From the NCBI GenBank assembly GCA_015233135.1, contig JADFYH010000009.1, positions 23,059 to 87,058 on the forward strand: a DNA stretch of 64,000 nucleotides, given 5' to 3'. Shown here piece by piece: positions 55,397 through 64,000 of the stretch. Position numbers and translations under genes: made by a program. This DNA comes from Deltaproteobacteria bacterium. Its GTDB lineage: Bacteria > UBA10199 > JADFYH01. The notes beneath the pieces are model-generated. The model was not told where the DNA came from. It saw only the letters and a program-made list of their open reading frames with translations, and ran no database searches. Position 1 is the stretch's first letter, and the number at the start of each line of letters is the position of its first letter.

Positions 55397-56605
55397 ATGC
55401 GTGCACGATTTTTATTAAATCTGATTTTTATTTTTTCTATTTTGGAAACACGATCTTCTTTTGCTTTGAGTCTGGAAGAGGCTATGCAAATGGCCTTTGC
55501 ACAGGCGCCTCACTTGGAGGCTTCTGAAAAGTTAAATCAAATTTCTAAAAGCGACCTCTGGCGCCACTTCATCCCCAACTCCCCCAGTTTTCAATATTCC
55601 AGAATCGATTCAGACAGCACAGATTCTTTTGCCCTTACTCAAAACTTGGGCTTTCCTGGGAAAACTTTTTTTGAACACCCTTTGTATCAAGCGAACTCCA
55701 GACAGGCACAAGCCGAGCTGGAGGCCAATCGTTATGATTTAAGTCAAACAATTCTGCAAAGCTATTTAGATTGTGCGCTGGCCGATGAGAATAATCGACT
55801 TTTAGAAAAAAATGTGGAGAACGCGGAGATGCTCACCAAGACCATGACCTCACGCTATGAGTCGGGGGCCTCTTCGATGCCGGAACTGATCAGTAGTGAA
55901 CTTCAGGTCAGACAACTCCGCAGCGATTTAAGCTTAAGTCAGGACAAGAAGAAAAACAGCTGCCAAAAGCTTTCTGCCTTACTGGGCAAGGAACTCCCTC
56001 TAGACGAAAAATATGCTCTGCCCGATGACCTCCCCCAGGAAGTATTAGATCGCATAGGGGTTGCCGAAAGTGCCGACGAGCTGCGGGCAAAGGCCGATCT
56101 ACAAAAGGCTCAGGCCGTCTACAAAACCGCCTGGGTGAATGGTTTGCCAGATCTCAGTTTTAATTATTCCCGTAATCATTACCGCATTGAAATGGCTTCA
56201 CCCAATGGAGACACCTGGACTCACAGCTATGGGATTTCAATTGCGACCCCACTTTTTTATTTTTTTCATGAAAATGCCGAAAATAGAAAAACGAAAAATC
56301 AGGCCATCATCGACCAGTATCAGGCCCAGCTACGCCTGATCACCGGAAAGGCCAGCCACCAGGACGCTGCCCTGGAGTATAAGCGCAGCAAAAAACGTTT
56401 GACCGAACTTCGCAACAAAGACCTGGCGATGGCCGAAGCCCTAGTGGAAAGCACCCTCTCGGCCTATAAAACCGCCAAGCTCGGTTTTGCGGAATTGGTA
56501 ATGGCTCAAAAAACACTCAGCGATTTAAAGACTCAAGATCTGCAACTTCGAGTCTCCGTCATTTCATCCCATTTAAGGTGCCTTCAGGATTGTTATGAAA
56601 AATAA
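55397..56605 (+). CDS. TolC-family outer-membrane efflux protein (CusC/CzcC-like)
   Basis: A 402-residue outer-membrane channel for the adjacent RND pump. It has a signal peptide (RARFLLNLIFIFSILETRSSFA), then LSLEEAMQMAFAQAPHLEA and two repeated coiled-coil/strand segments. I used the ATG at 55397, just past the previous gene's stop; the frame extends upstream into that gene. It overlaps the adaptor gene by 11 bases, so the three efflux genes form an operon. No Cys lipidation site was seen. Confidence 0.85.
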   Translation: MRARFLLNLIFIFSILETRSSFALSLEEAMQMAFAQAPHLEASEKLNQISKSDLWRHFIPNSPSFQYSRIDSDSTDSFALTQNLGFPGKTFFEHPLYQANSRQAQAELEANRYDLSQTILQSYLDCALADENNRLLEKNVENAEMLTKTMTSRYESGASSMPELISSELQVRQLRSDLSLSQDKKKNSCQKLSALLGKELPLDEKYALPDDLPQEVLDRIGVAESADELRAKADLQKAQAVYKTAWVNGLPDLSFNYSRNHYRIEMASPNGDTWTHSYGISIATPLFYFFHENAENRKTKNQAIIDQYQAQLRLITGKASHQDAALEYKRSKKRLTELRNKDLAMAEALVESTLSAYKTAKLGFAELVMAQKTLSDLKTQDLQLRVSVISSHLRCLQDCYEK

Positions 56606-57560
56606 TTTACTTCTATTATTGATGAGTTTCTCTTTCATTTGCGCCGCTGTTTCGCCGCAGGCCTTGGGCCAGGACAATTCCTGGAGTGTCGTGCAGTCGG
56701 GAGATCTAAGCACCAATCTCCGGGTAAGCGGGCAAGTCATTCCTCAGGAAGGTGCCTTGAGTATTGTCTCGGCGCGGGTTCAAGGAAGAATTACTGCTCT
56801 CTTTCGAAAAGATGGAGAATACATCCAAGAAGGCAGCGCTCTCTTTGGGATCAATAGTCCAGAGTGTCTTTCACTGGTGGAAGAAAAACGAGTCGCTCAA
56901 AGTAAAGGACTGAGTGATCTTTTAGCGAGCGTAAATCATCGTGAAAAACTATTGGGAATCAGTGCCCAAGAAAATAGCTGTCGCCTTATGGCTTCTTCTA
57001 AAGGAATACTCAGTAAAAGGGCCGTGGAATTAGGGGCCAATTTTAATGTGGGTGACAATATCGCCACCTTGATTGACACTTCTCGTCTCACCGTTGAACT
57101 GGACGTCCCTGAACGCGACCTTTATCGAGTAAAACCGGGCCTGCCCGTAAAAGTAGAACTGGCCTCAAAACCCGGGCTTAAACTGGAAAGCAAAATCGAA
57201 CAAGTTCTGCCGGTCATCGAGACCAGCACTCGAACTTTAAATGTACGTCTGAGACCCCTCCCTCTCCCTGCTGGCAGTGTTCCGGACGCCCTCGTTTTCG
57301 CGGATATCGATATAGAAAGCATTAACCCCGATTCTATCCTTAAAGTTTTGCCTTCCGCCCTGGTTTTCAGTCACAACAAACAATATGTCTTAAAAAAAGA
57401 GGCTGACAAAACGCTTGCAATTGAAGTGGAAATATTAAGCGAGAATGATCAGCAAAGCCTGATTCGAGTTCATTCCGATCAAAATTTAAAAGTTGGGGAT
57501 TGGGTGCTTTCCAAAGGCGCCCTGCTCTACTTTAACCAGATGAATAGCGGAGCACAGTAG
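56595..57560 (+). CDS. RND efflux periplasmic adaptor (CzcB/CusB-like)
   Basis: A 321-residue membrane-fusion protein with a signal peptide ending near ALGQ. The lipoyl half-motif (SARVQGRITALFRKDGEYIQEGSALF split) and a short coiled-coil hairpin, then the beta-barrel domain (VELDVPERDLYRVKPGLPVKVEL) are visible. The hairpin is shorter than in AcrA, as in heavy-metal adaptors. No metal-binding N-terminal methionine/histidine cluster is seen, so the metal is unspecified. It precedes the pump by 7 bases. Confidence 0.85.
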   Translation: MKNNLLLLLMSFSFICAAVSPQALGQDNSWSVVQSGDLSTNLRVSGQVIPQEGALSIVSARVQGRITALFRKDGEYIQEGSALFGINSPECLSLVEEKRVAQSKGLSDLLASVNHREKLLGISAQENSCRLMASSKGILSKRAVELGANFNVGDNIATLIDTSRLTVELDVPERDLYRVKPGLPVKVELASKPGLKLESKIEQVLPVIETSTRTLNVRLRPLPLPAGSVPDALVFADIDIESINPDSILKVLPSALVFSHNKQYVLKKEADKTLAIEVEILSENDQQSLIRVHSDQNLKVGDWVLSKGALLYFNQMNSGAQ

Positions 57561-57567
57561 AATAACC

Positions 57568-60500
57568 ATGAAAACACTGCTCGAAAAATGGATCTACTTC
57601 CAACACCATCAAACGCTTCTGTTTATCGCGCTTTGCTTAACTCTGTTCGGGATCGGGGGCTGGGTCAGCTACAACAGCGAGATCCAGGCCTTTCCGGAAT
57701 TCACCAATGTTCAGGTGCAAATCATCACCCAATATCCTGGCAAGGCGGCAGAAGAAGTAGAACGCCAGATCACCCAACCTCTGGAAGTAGCCAGCAACGG
57801 GATTTCCGGTTTGATCAATCAGCGTTCCATTTCTATTTTTGGGCTGAGTGTCATCACCCTCACTTTTGACGACAATGTCAAAACCAAGCAAGCCAGGCTG
57901 GATGTTTTTCAACGCCTCTCCACCGTAGAACTGCCTCAAGGCATTACGCCCAGCCTCTCTCCCGAGAGCACTCCCGTGGGAGAAATATTCCGATACTCCC
58001 TCGAAGGGGAAGTACCTTTGGACGAACAACGCCTGTTGGAAGACTGGACTTTGGAAAGAGAATTTAAAAGCATCCCTGGAGTGGCTGATGTCGTAAGCTT
58101 TGGCGGCCCCATGCGCACCATCGAAATCAAAATCAACATGGGAAGACTCAGCTCGATGGGTTTAAAATTGGATGATGTGGCCGAGGCCTTAAGTTTTAAC
58201 CACGCCAACGCCGGGGGCTCAATGATCACCCACGGAGACGAAGCCTACCTCGTTCGTTCGCTAGGTCTATATGAAAAACCTGAAAATTTGGAAGCGGCCG
58301 TGGTTGGCACCCACCATAATACTCCCATTCGTGTGCAGGATATCGGGTCTGTGCTTTTAGGTCATCGAATGCGTCTGGGACAGGTAGGCCGTGGAACAAT
58401 TAACGATGTCGTCGAAGGAATTATTTTACTACGACAAGGATCGGACACCTTAGACACCTGCAAAAAAATAAGAGAAAAAATATCTGCGCTCAATCATGGG
58501 ATTCTCCCCCAAGGCGTTTTGATAAGCCCTTATTACGACCGAACCCAGTTGATTGAACGCGCCAGCCACACCGTTTTTCATAATATCTTGTTTGGCATTT
58601 TTCTGGTGGTGCTCATCCTCATCCTCGGCTTGGGCTTACAATTTTGGCCTCTTATTTTAGGCGTGGCCCTTATTATTCCTTTTGCCTTGCTCATGGCCTT
58701 TAGCGGCGTGAATCTTTTTGGTTATGCTCCGAACCTCATTTCTTTGGGAGCCGTGGATTTTGGAATTATTGTCGAAACCGCCATTTTCGCTTCGGAGGCA
58801 GTTATCCTGGCTCTTCTCAGCAAGAAAAAAAATAACTCCGAAGTGATCTCCACCGCGCTCTCCAAAGTTTTGGGGCCAGCATTTTTATGCGCCTTGCTTT
58901 TACTCATCGCCTTTATTCCTATTTTAAGTTTGGGAAGAGTCGAGGGACGCATTTTCAGGCCGTTAGGAATCACACTGGTGTCTGCTTTGGTGGGGGGACA
59001 AATTGGAGCCCTTTTTTTTGTGCCAGCCTTTGCCTCCCTTTGCCCTTCGCAAGTGACCCACAAGGCATTCTTGGATCGTTTCTTTGAAGGCTGCATTCAC
59101 TCCTGTCAGTGTATTTCTTCTTTTTTAGCAAAACAAAAAAAACTTTTTACTTATAGTTTTATTTTTTTTCTTCTTCTCATTCTTTCTTTGACCTGGAACT
59201 TGGGGCGGGAATTTCTACCTCAATTAAATGAGGGAGCTTTATGGATTAGGGCTACCGCACCTCAGACCATCTCCCGTGAATCAGCCTCTGAACTAGCTTT
59301 GCAAATCAGGCAACGCTTAATGACTATCCCTGAAGTAAAAGATGTGATTAGCCAGACCGGAAGACCCGATGATGGAACCGATATCAATGGCTTTGATAAC
59401 ATAGAATTCTTTGTGGTCTTGGATTCCCCTGAACATTGGGAATCTGCATCCTCCATCGAGGGATTCATAAAACTGGGCGAAGACAAACTCAAAGTGTTTC
59501 CCGGAATTCAATTCAATTTTTCTCAACCCATTAAAGACAATGTGGATGAAGCCATTAGTGGTGTAAAAGGGGAGCTGGTCGTCAAGGTTTTTGGACCCAA
59601 GTTAGAAGAGCTACAAAATCTGGCGCTTCAAATAAAAGACATTGTTCAATCTGTTCCAGGCGCTCAGGATGTAGGTGTAGAGCAGCTTCTAGGTTCCCCG
59701 GAATTGCAATTCAACATGAACCGGGATTTGCTTGCACGCTACGGATTACGTGTAACCGATGCGGAATCCATTTTAGAAAGTGCCCTGTTGGGCAAATACG
59801 CCACCAAAATGATGGATGAATTTGGGCGCTATATCGATATTTTGGTAAAACCCGACATCCCCGATAATCCCAGTTTGGACACACTCTCGAATTTACCTCT
59901 CCTTACTCCCGACGGTGCTCGAATTCCTTTGGGCGATGTTGCAAATCCCAAACTCGTCGAGGGAGTAAGCCGCATCTATAGAGAATTGGGAGAAAGACGG
60001 ATCGCCGTAAAATCTTCGGTAAGAGATCGAGCGGTCGTTGAATTTGTAAAGGAAGCAAATCTCAAAATTAATCAACAAGTCAAACTGCCTCCCCACTACC
60101 ATTTGGAATGGGCTGGAGCCTTTGAAAACGCAGAACGCGCTGCCCAGCAATTAATGCTGATTGTCCCACTTTGTTTTGCCTTCATCCTTTTGATTCTTTA
60201 TTCCTGGTTTGGAAACTTTTCTTCGGTGCTGCTTTTACTCTGGGAGATTCCTTTCGGCCTGGTAGGCGGATTGGGCTTACTCAGATTCCTGGGATTAAAC
60301 TTAAGCATTTCGGCCTCAGCGGGTGCTATTGTTTTGATGGGAGTTACTTTCTTGACAGGGATGATGCTGATCTCACGCTTTAACCACAATGGTTCCGCCC
60401 ACGAATCGTTGGCAGATGAAGGCCGTGCTATCCTCATCTCCAGCGGAGTCGCTATTGTCGGCTTGATTCCCGCAGCATTTTCACACGGCATTGGAGCCGA

Positions 60501-60627
60501 AACCGCAAGACCTTTTGCGGTGATGATCTTAGGGGGCTTGGTAACTTCACTTTTCTTCAGCCTGATCTTGCTGCCCGCTTTTTTGAAGAAAAAAGAATTT
60601 TCAAAAAAGGAGGAACAAGCAGCGTAG
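57568..60627 (+). CDS. CzcA-type heavy-metal RND efflux pump
   Basis: A 1019-residue inner-membrane transporter with twelve predicted spans and two porter loops. In TM4 the proton-relay motif reads DFGIIVETAIFASEA; D397, E403 and E410 line up with CzcA D402, D408 and E415, so the middle aspartate is glutamate here. SQTGRPDDGTDINGFDN and FSQPIKDNVDEAISGVKGE resemble zinc/cobalt/cadmium rather than copper/silver exporters. The last 71 bases overlap the convergent antiporter gene. Confidence 0.88.
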   Translation: MKTLLEKWIYFQHHQTLLFIALCLTLFGIGGWVSYNSEIQAFPEFTNVQVQIITQYPGKAAEEVERQITQPLEVASNGISGLINQRSISIFGLSVITLTFDDNVKTKQARLDVFQRLSTVELPQGITPSLSPESTPVGEIFRYSLEGEVPLDEQRLLEDWTLEREFKSIPGVADVVSFGGPMRTIEIKINMGRLSSMGLKLDDVAEALSFNHANAGGSMITHGDEAYLVRSLGLYEKPENLEAAVVGTHHNTPIRVQDIGSVLLGHRMRLGQVGRGTINDVVEGIILLRQGSDTLDTCKKIREKISALNHGILPQGVLISPYYDRTQLIERASHTVFHNILFGIFLVVLILILGLGLQFWPLILGVALIIPFALLMAFSGVNLFGYAPNLISLGAVDFGIIVETAIFASEAVILALLSKKKNNSEVISTALSKVLGPAFLCALLLLIAFIPILSLGRVEGRIFRPLGITLVSALVGGQIGALFFVPAFASLCPSQVTHKAFLDRFFEGCIHSCQCISSFLAKQKKLFTYSFIFFLLLILSLTWNLGREFLPQLNEGALWIRATAPQTISRESASELALQIRQRLMTIPEVKDVISQTGRPDDGTDINGFDNIEFFVVLDSPEHWESASSIEGFIKLGEDKLKVFPGIQFNFSQPIKDNVDEAISGVKGELVVKVFGPKLEELQNLALQIKDIVQSVPGAQDVGVEQLLGSPELQFNMNRDLLARYGLRVTDAESILESALLGKYATKMMDEFGRYIDILVKPDIPDNPSLDTLSNLPLLTPDGARIPLGDVANPKLVEGVSRIYRELGERRIAVKSSVRDRAVVEFVKEANLKINQQVKLPPHYHLEWAGAFENAERAAQQLMLIVPLCFAFILLILYSWFGNFSSVLLLLWEIPFGLVGGLGLLRFLGLNLSISASAGAIVLMGVTFLTGMMLISRFNHNGSAHESLADEGRAILISSGVAIVGLIPAAFSHGIGAETARPFAVMILGGLVTSLFFSLILLPAFLKKKEFSKKEEQAA

Positions 60628-61738
60628 TCGCCACCGCCATAAAAACTACGACTGCATAGAGTTGAGAGTTCAGCACTCCCATCGAAAATCCAATTTGGGC
60701 CACGATAATCCCCACTTCACCGCGTGGCACCATGCCTACTCCAATTTTGAGTATAGATTTTTTATCCATGCCCAAAGCTCCCAAACCACAACCTAAAATT
60801 TTGCTCGCAACGGCAAACACTGTCAGGAGAAGAGACAGTGAGATCACATGCCAATCTTTAAAAACATTCAGTTCAAGCTGTAAACCAATTTCCACCAAAA
60901 AAAAAGGGACCAAAAATTCCATCACCCCTACGGAATAATGATGAATTTCTGTCCCTTCTGAAATTTCAGAAAGAGCCATGCCCGCAAAAAAAGCACCAAT
61001 GATGGCTGCAACACCCACTTTCGTGGCCAGATAAGAAAGGCCAAAACAGAGGATAAGCCCCACCACAAAATAAGCGTGACCTACTTTGAGTTTATCTAAA
61101 AGCCCTTGAGATTTTTTCATCAAACGCGAGCTTAAAAAAATCATGAACAAGATAAAGGCAATCGAAAGCCCCGCCGTAGTAGCAAGCTCCATATAATTTA
61201 AATGCCCCTTTGCCAGGGCACTCACTCCGCTTAAAATCAGTAGGCCCAAAATATCATCAATGACCGCCGCTGCCAGAATGATTTGCGCTGTTTCACTAGA
61301 CAATTTTCCAAGACCCGCCAACCCGCGTGCTGTAATTCCCCCACGGGTGGCCACCAGCGCCGCCCCTATAAAAATTTGCTGCAGCGGGAGTTCGCCGTGT
61401 ATCCTCATGAGCCCCCATCCCATGATAAAAGGAACCAACACTCCCAAGCTGGCCACACTAAACGCTCTTCTTCCTACCTTGAACAGCGAGGAAGGCTTCA
61501 CTTCCAAGCCCACTGTAAAAAGTAAAAAAACAACCCCTATTTCCGACAAGGCACTCAGCAATTCACCTCCGTGAATCCAGCCTAAAACACTGGGCCCCAG
61601 GAGTACACCGGCTAAAATTTCGCCTACCACTGCAGGCTGTTTTAAACGCTCAAAGATTTCTGCCGCAAGCTTTGCCACGGCAAAAACTACAAAGAGTTGA
61701 AAGAGAATTGGATCAGAATGGGAGGTGGATGAAATCAT
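60557..61738 (-). CDS. CPA2-family monovalent cation/proton antiporter
   Basis: A 393-residue membrane antiporter of the KefB/GerN-type CPA2 family, with about twelve spans. EILAGVLLGPSVLG, ALSEIGVVFLLFTVGLE, ALVATRGGITARGL, ILAAAVIDDILGLLIL and MVPRGEVGIIVAQIG are family blocks; the aspartate pair in VIDD is the ion-binding site. No KTN domain follows, so it is the short form. I started it at the ATG at 61738; a longer frame to 61795 is possible. The 3' end overlaps the RND gene. Confidence 0.88.
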   Translation of the reverse strand: MISSTSHSDPILFQLFVVFAVAKLAAEIFERLKQPAVVGEILAGVLLGPSVLGWIHGGELLSALSEIGVVFLLFTVGLEVKPSSLFKVGRRAFSVASLGVLVPFIMGWGLMRIHGELPLQQIFIGAALVATRGGITARGLAGLGKLSSETAQIILAAAVIDDILGLLILSGVSALAKGHLNYMELATTAGLSIAFILFMIFLSSRLMKKSQGLLDKLKVGHAYFVVGLILCFGLSYLATKVGVAAIIGAFFAGMALSEISEGTEIHHYSVGVMEFLVPFFLVEIGLQLELNVFKDWHVISLSLLLTVFAVASKILGCGLGALGMDKKSILKIGVGMVPRGEVGIIVAQIGFSMGVLNSQLYAVVVFMAVATTLLVPPFLKILFSSKKRAARSG

Positions 61739-61803
61739 AATGGTTTCCAGCAAAGGAATAAAAATATCTTCCCTCTTTTGAAATCTATGCCACAATCTTT
61801 TTC

Positions 61804-63381
61804 ATGCATATAGGATTACTTTTCTACACGGATTCTCTCGTTCTGCAAAATCAAACCCAAAAACTGAATGGCCGAGGAATGGCAAACCTCGGTTTTTTGA
61901 AGGCCCTGCTGCAATACAAGGCAGAGCATTCCGTCAGCCTGCTGGTCAGCGGCCATTGGGAAAAACAAATTGTACAGGAACAAGTTTTTTCTCCTCATCA
62001 AAACTCTTGTCCCATTATTACTTTCTCCGAACTTTCAAAATTTCTGAAAGAAAAACCCCTGCAGGCATTGCATTATCCTAGCCCCGATCTTTACCGGGCC
62101 TTTGAAATTAAAAAACTGAATCCAACGCCCATGGCTGTCACAGGGGTCACCCATTCTCTGGGGTCTGCCCCCTTTCTGGAATGGCTTTATTTAAGCCTGC
62201 TTGCCAGCCCTCAAGCGACGGACGCCCTCATCTGCACCAGCCCTGCTGCAGTAAAAGTATTACGAAAATTACAAAGTGAAATCACCCATGCCTTCGATTT
62301 AAATCCACTAGCTACCCCGCAAATCCCTCTGGCTATTCATTGTGCGGACTTTCAGAAAACTCCTGCACACAATCTCTACCCAGAATTTCCCCAAGAGGAA
62401 TTTGTGCTTTTATATTTGGGCAGAATTTCCCTGTTTACCAAATGCGATTTAAAACCTCTGCTAATTGTCTTTAGAGAATTGATAAAACGCAGCCCAAAAA
62501 AATCGAGATTAATATTAGCCGGGGCCTGTGAGGAAGAGGCCTATCTGGAGGATTTGTCTGCCTATAGCCACAGCCTGGGAATAAACTCTCAAATCAGTTT
62601 TAAAAAAAATCCCAGTGAAGAACTAAAAAAATCTTTACTGCAAAGGGCTCAAGTTTTTTTGGCGCCCAATGATAATCCCCAAGAAACGTTTGGGCTCAGC
62701 ATCCTGGAAGCCCTGGCCTCCGGCTTACCCATTGTCGCGGCCGATTGGAACGGATACAAGAGTCTTATTGAAAACGAAAAAGAAGGTTTTCTCATCCCCA
62801 CCCTCATTCCCAGTCACCTGGATTTTATGGGGGAAACCGCTGCCCTGCAAATCGATGCGATGAATCATCTTTATTTTTCTCAATCCACCGCGACGGATTT
62901 GGAAATATTTACGGAAAAGATTTTATCACTGATTACGAACGAGGAGTTGAGACAAGACATGGCAAGGCAGGCCAGACAAAAATCATCGGCCTATGACTGG
63001 AGCCAGGTGATTCCGCAATATCTGGATTTATGGGAAAATCTTTCTCAACAAAATATCCCAGTAAAAAACAAATCGACCGGAGCTGTAAAAGAAAGACTCT
63101 ACACCTTGAACTATCACCAAATCTTTTCACACTACGCCACTCAAGTTTTAACAGAAGAGGATTCTTTTCAGATTAGCCCCCTGGGCCAGGAGGCCTTGCA
63201 AGGAAACATCCCCCTGGAAAATCCGCCGAGTCTGGATGAATTTCTGCCTGTGGATGCAGTGCTTCAAGTGCTGCAAATGGGAGGGAAAGGTTTTCGAGTA
63301 GCAGACTTGAGTTCTATTAGTCAGGGAGAATTTATTTTAATGTGGTTGTATAAGTATGGGTTTGTCAAAAGGGTATCGTAA
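61804..63381 (+). CDS. Family 4 (GT-B) glycosyltransferase with extra C-terminal domain
   Basis: A 525-residue GT-B enzyme. The C-terminal Rossmann half shows EFVLLYLGRISLFTKCDLKPL, NPQETFGLSILEALASGLPIVAADW with the EX7E nucleotide-sugar motif, and a CDLKP variant of the usual KGxD. After about residue 420 (DLWENL) there is a ~105-residue helical domain I do not recognise. The sugar and acceptor are unknown and no polysaccharide cluster is nearby. No good ribosome site was seen. Confidence 0.82.
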   Translation: MHIGLLFYTDSLVLQNQTQKLNGRGMANLGFLKALLQYKAEHSVSLLVSGHWEKQIVQEQVFSPHQNSCPIITFSELSKFLKEKPLQALHYPSPDLYRAFEIKKLNPTPMAVTGVTHSLGSAPFLEWLYLSLLASPQATDALICTSPAAVKVLRKLQSEITHAFDLNPLATPQIPLAIHCADFQKTPAHNLYPEFPQEEFVLLYLGRISLFTKCDLKPLLIVFRELIKRSPKKSRLILAGACEEEAYLEDLSAYSHSLGINSQISFKKNPSEELKKSLLQRAQVFLAPNDNPQETFGLSILEALASGLPIVAADWNGYKSLIENEKEGFLIPTLIPSHLDFMGETAALQIDAMNHLYFSQSTATDLEIFTEKILSLITNEELRQDMARQARQKSSAYDWSQVIPQYLDLWENLSQQNIPVKNKSTGAVKERLYTLNYHQIFSHYATQVLTEEDSFQISPLGQEALQGNIPLENPPSLDEFLPVDAVLQVLQMGGKGFRVADLSSISQGEFILMWLYKYGFVKRVS

Positions 63382-63455
63382 AGATTGAAGTTATATTGCT
63401 TGTCTCAAGCGCCGCTAAGTGATTAAAGGGAGGCTCACTCAGCAAAGGAGGGCGA

Positions 63456-64000
63456 ATGCATTTTATTTCTTCAAACGATTTAATCACACAACTGCAATGG
63501 CGCTATGCCACAAAATCTTTTGATTCATCCAAAAAAATTCCGGAGGACCAATGGAAGGCCCTCTGCCAAAGTCTGATATTCAGTCCTTCTTCTTATGGTC
63601 TGCAACCCTGGAAATTTTTGATTGTGCAAAATCAGGAACTCAGAAAAAAACTGCGCGCACATTCCTGGAATCAAGCTCAAGTCGAAGAAGCTTGTCACTA
63701 TGTGGTTCTTTGTTATTTGAAGGATATTGACGAAGCCCATGTCGAAAAATTTATCCGACGTATGTGCGAGGTTCGCGGAATTTCAGAAGACAGCATCCTC
63801 ACTTACAAAAATTTGGTGGTTGGCAATGTCACCAAGGGAAATCAAGTAAAAGACAAAAACGCCTGGGCCGCCCGACAATGCTACATTGCCCTGGGTTTCC
63901 TCATGCAGTCCGCCGCCTTAATGGGCATTGATACCTGCCCCATGGAAGGAATTGACCCCGAAAAATATGATGAGATTCTCGATCTAAAAAATTCCCCCTA
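63456..64000 (+). CDS. Nitroreductase-family NAD(P)H oxidoreductase, N-terminal part
   Basis: Runs off the right edge. Read directly: MHFISSNDLITQLQWRYATK then SFDSSKKIPEDQWKAL, FSPSSYGLQPWKFLIV and GFLMQSAALMGIDTCPMEG. These are the NfsB/YfkO-type FMN-binding blocks of nitroreductases; the C-terminal FMN/NADPH block is beyond the window. An AAGGAGG site precedes the ATG at 63456 by a few bases. About 181 codons are visible. Confidence 0.85.
   Translation, partial: MHFISSNDLITQLQWRYATKSFDSSKKIPEDQWKALCQSLIFSPSSYGLQPWKFLIVQNQELRKKLRAHSWNQAQVEEACHYVVLCYLKDIDEAHVEKFIRRMCEVRGISEDSILTYKNLVVGNVTKGNQVKDKNAWAARQCYIALGFLMQSAALMGIDTCPMEGIDPEKYDEILDLKNSP

Overview
This window is a chromosomal segment of a Gram-negative bacterium. 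It encodes an outer-membrane TolC-type protein with an RND efflux pump, a lipoprotein, periplasmic enzymes and FMet-type bacterial ribosomal machinery. Gene order and protein style (SUF operon led by an Rrf2 regulator, tRNA-secE-nusG-rpoBC run fused to all ribosomal protein clusters, zinc forms of S14, S4, L33 and L36) suggest an uncultured deltaproteobacterium-like or related candidate lineage; I cannot fix the taxon from sequence alone. There is no rRNA, prophage, transposase or CRISPR array.

Layout. 1-5.6 kb: end of a NUDIX gene, a lipoprotein, comEC, an unknown protein, an O6-alkylguanine methyltransferase and a metallo-beta-lactamase-fold hydrolase. 5.3-15.6 kb: iron-sulfur biogenesis. 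An iscS-iscA pair lies on the minus strand. On the plus strand lies an Rrf2 regulator followed by sufB, sufC, sufD, sufS, sufU, sufT, a BrnT-like toxin/antitoxin pair and mrp, closely spaced or overlapping. A TlpA-like thioredoxin faces mrp.

16.2-48.5 kb: one uninterrupted minus-strand translation block. In transcription order it reads tRNA-Thr(UGU), tRNA-Tyr, tRNA-Gly, tRNA-Thr(GGU), rpmG, tRNA-Trp, secE, nusG, rplKAJL, rpoBC, rpsLG, fusA, tuf, the S10 genes, the spc genes (with secY, adk, map, infA, rpmJ) and the alpha genes, ending in a clear terminator after rplQ. Strong promoters precede the first tRNA and rpsL. Hairpins sit in the nusG/secE, rplA/rplJ, rplL/rpoB and rpoB/rpoC spacers.

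48.5-64 kb: rlmB, rpsT, a mutT-like gene, a LytM-type peptidase, two small unknown genes, cupin-hisA-hisF, an FKBP isomerase, an HTH-DUF1232 protein, a three-gene CzcA-type metal efflux system, a CPA2 antiporter, a family 4 glycosyltransferase and the start of a nitroreductase.

The main unexplained structure is a set of dispersed repeats. (a) A ~105-bp element made of two perfect 10-bp hairpins lies in sense orientation in both sufB/sufC and rpsJ/rplC. (b) GC-rich REP-like palindromes are read in frame inside comEC (twice) and a small secreted protein, and form the end of sufD. (c) Inverted arrays of 7-bp units, each locus with its own heptamer, fill spacers after ogt, sufS and hisA, with a smaller non-inverted array before rpsJ. 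The other notable points are an EF-Tu with an altered switch I loop, a toxin-antitoxin pair embedded in the suf operon, and a possible small RNA before 51 kb.
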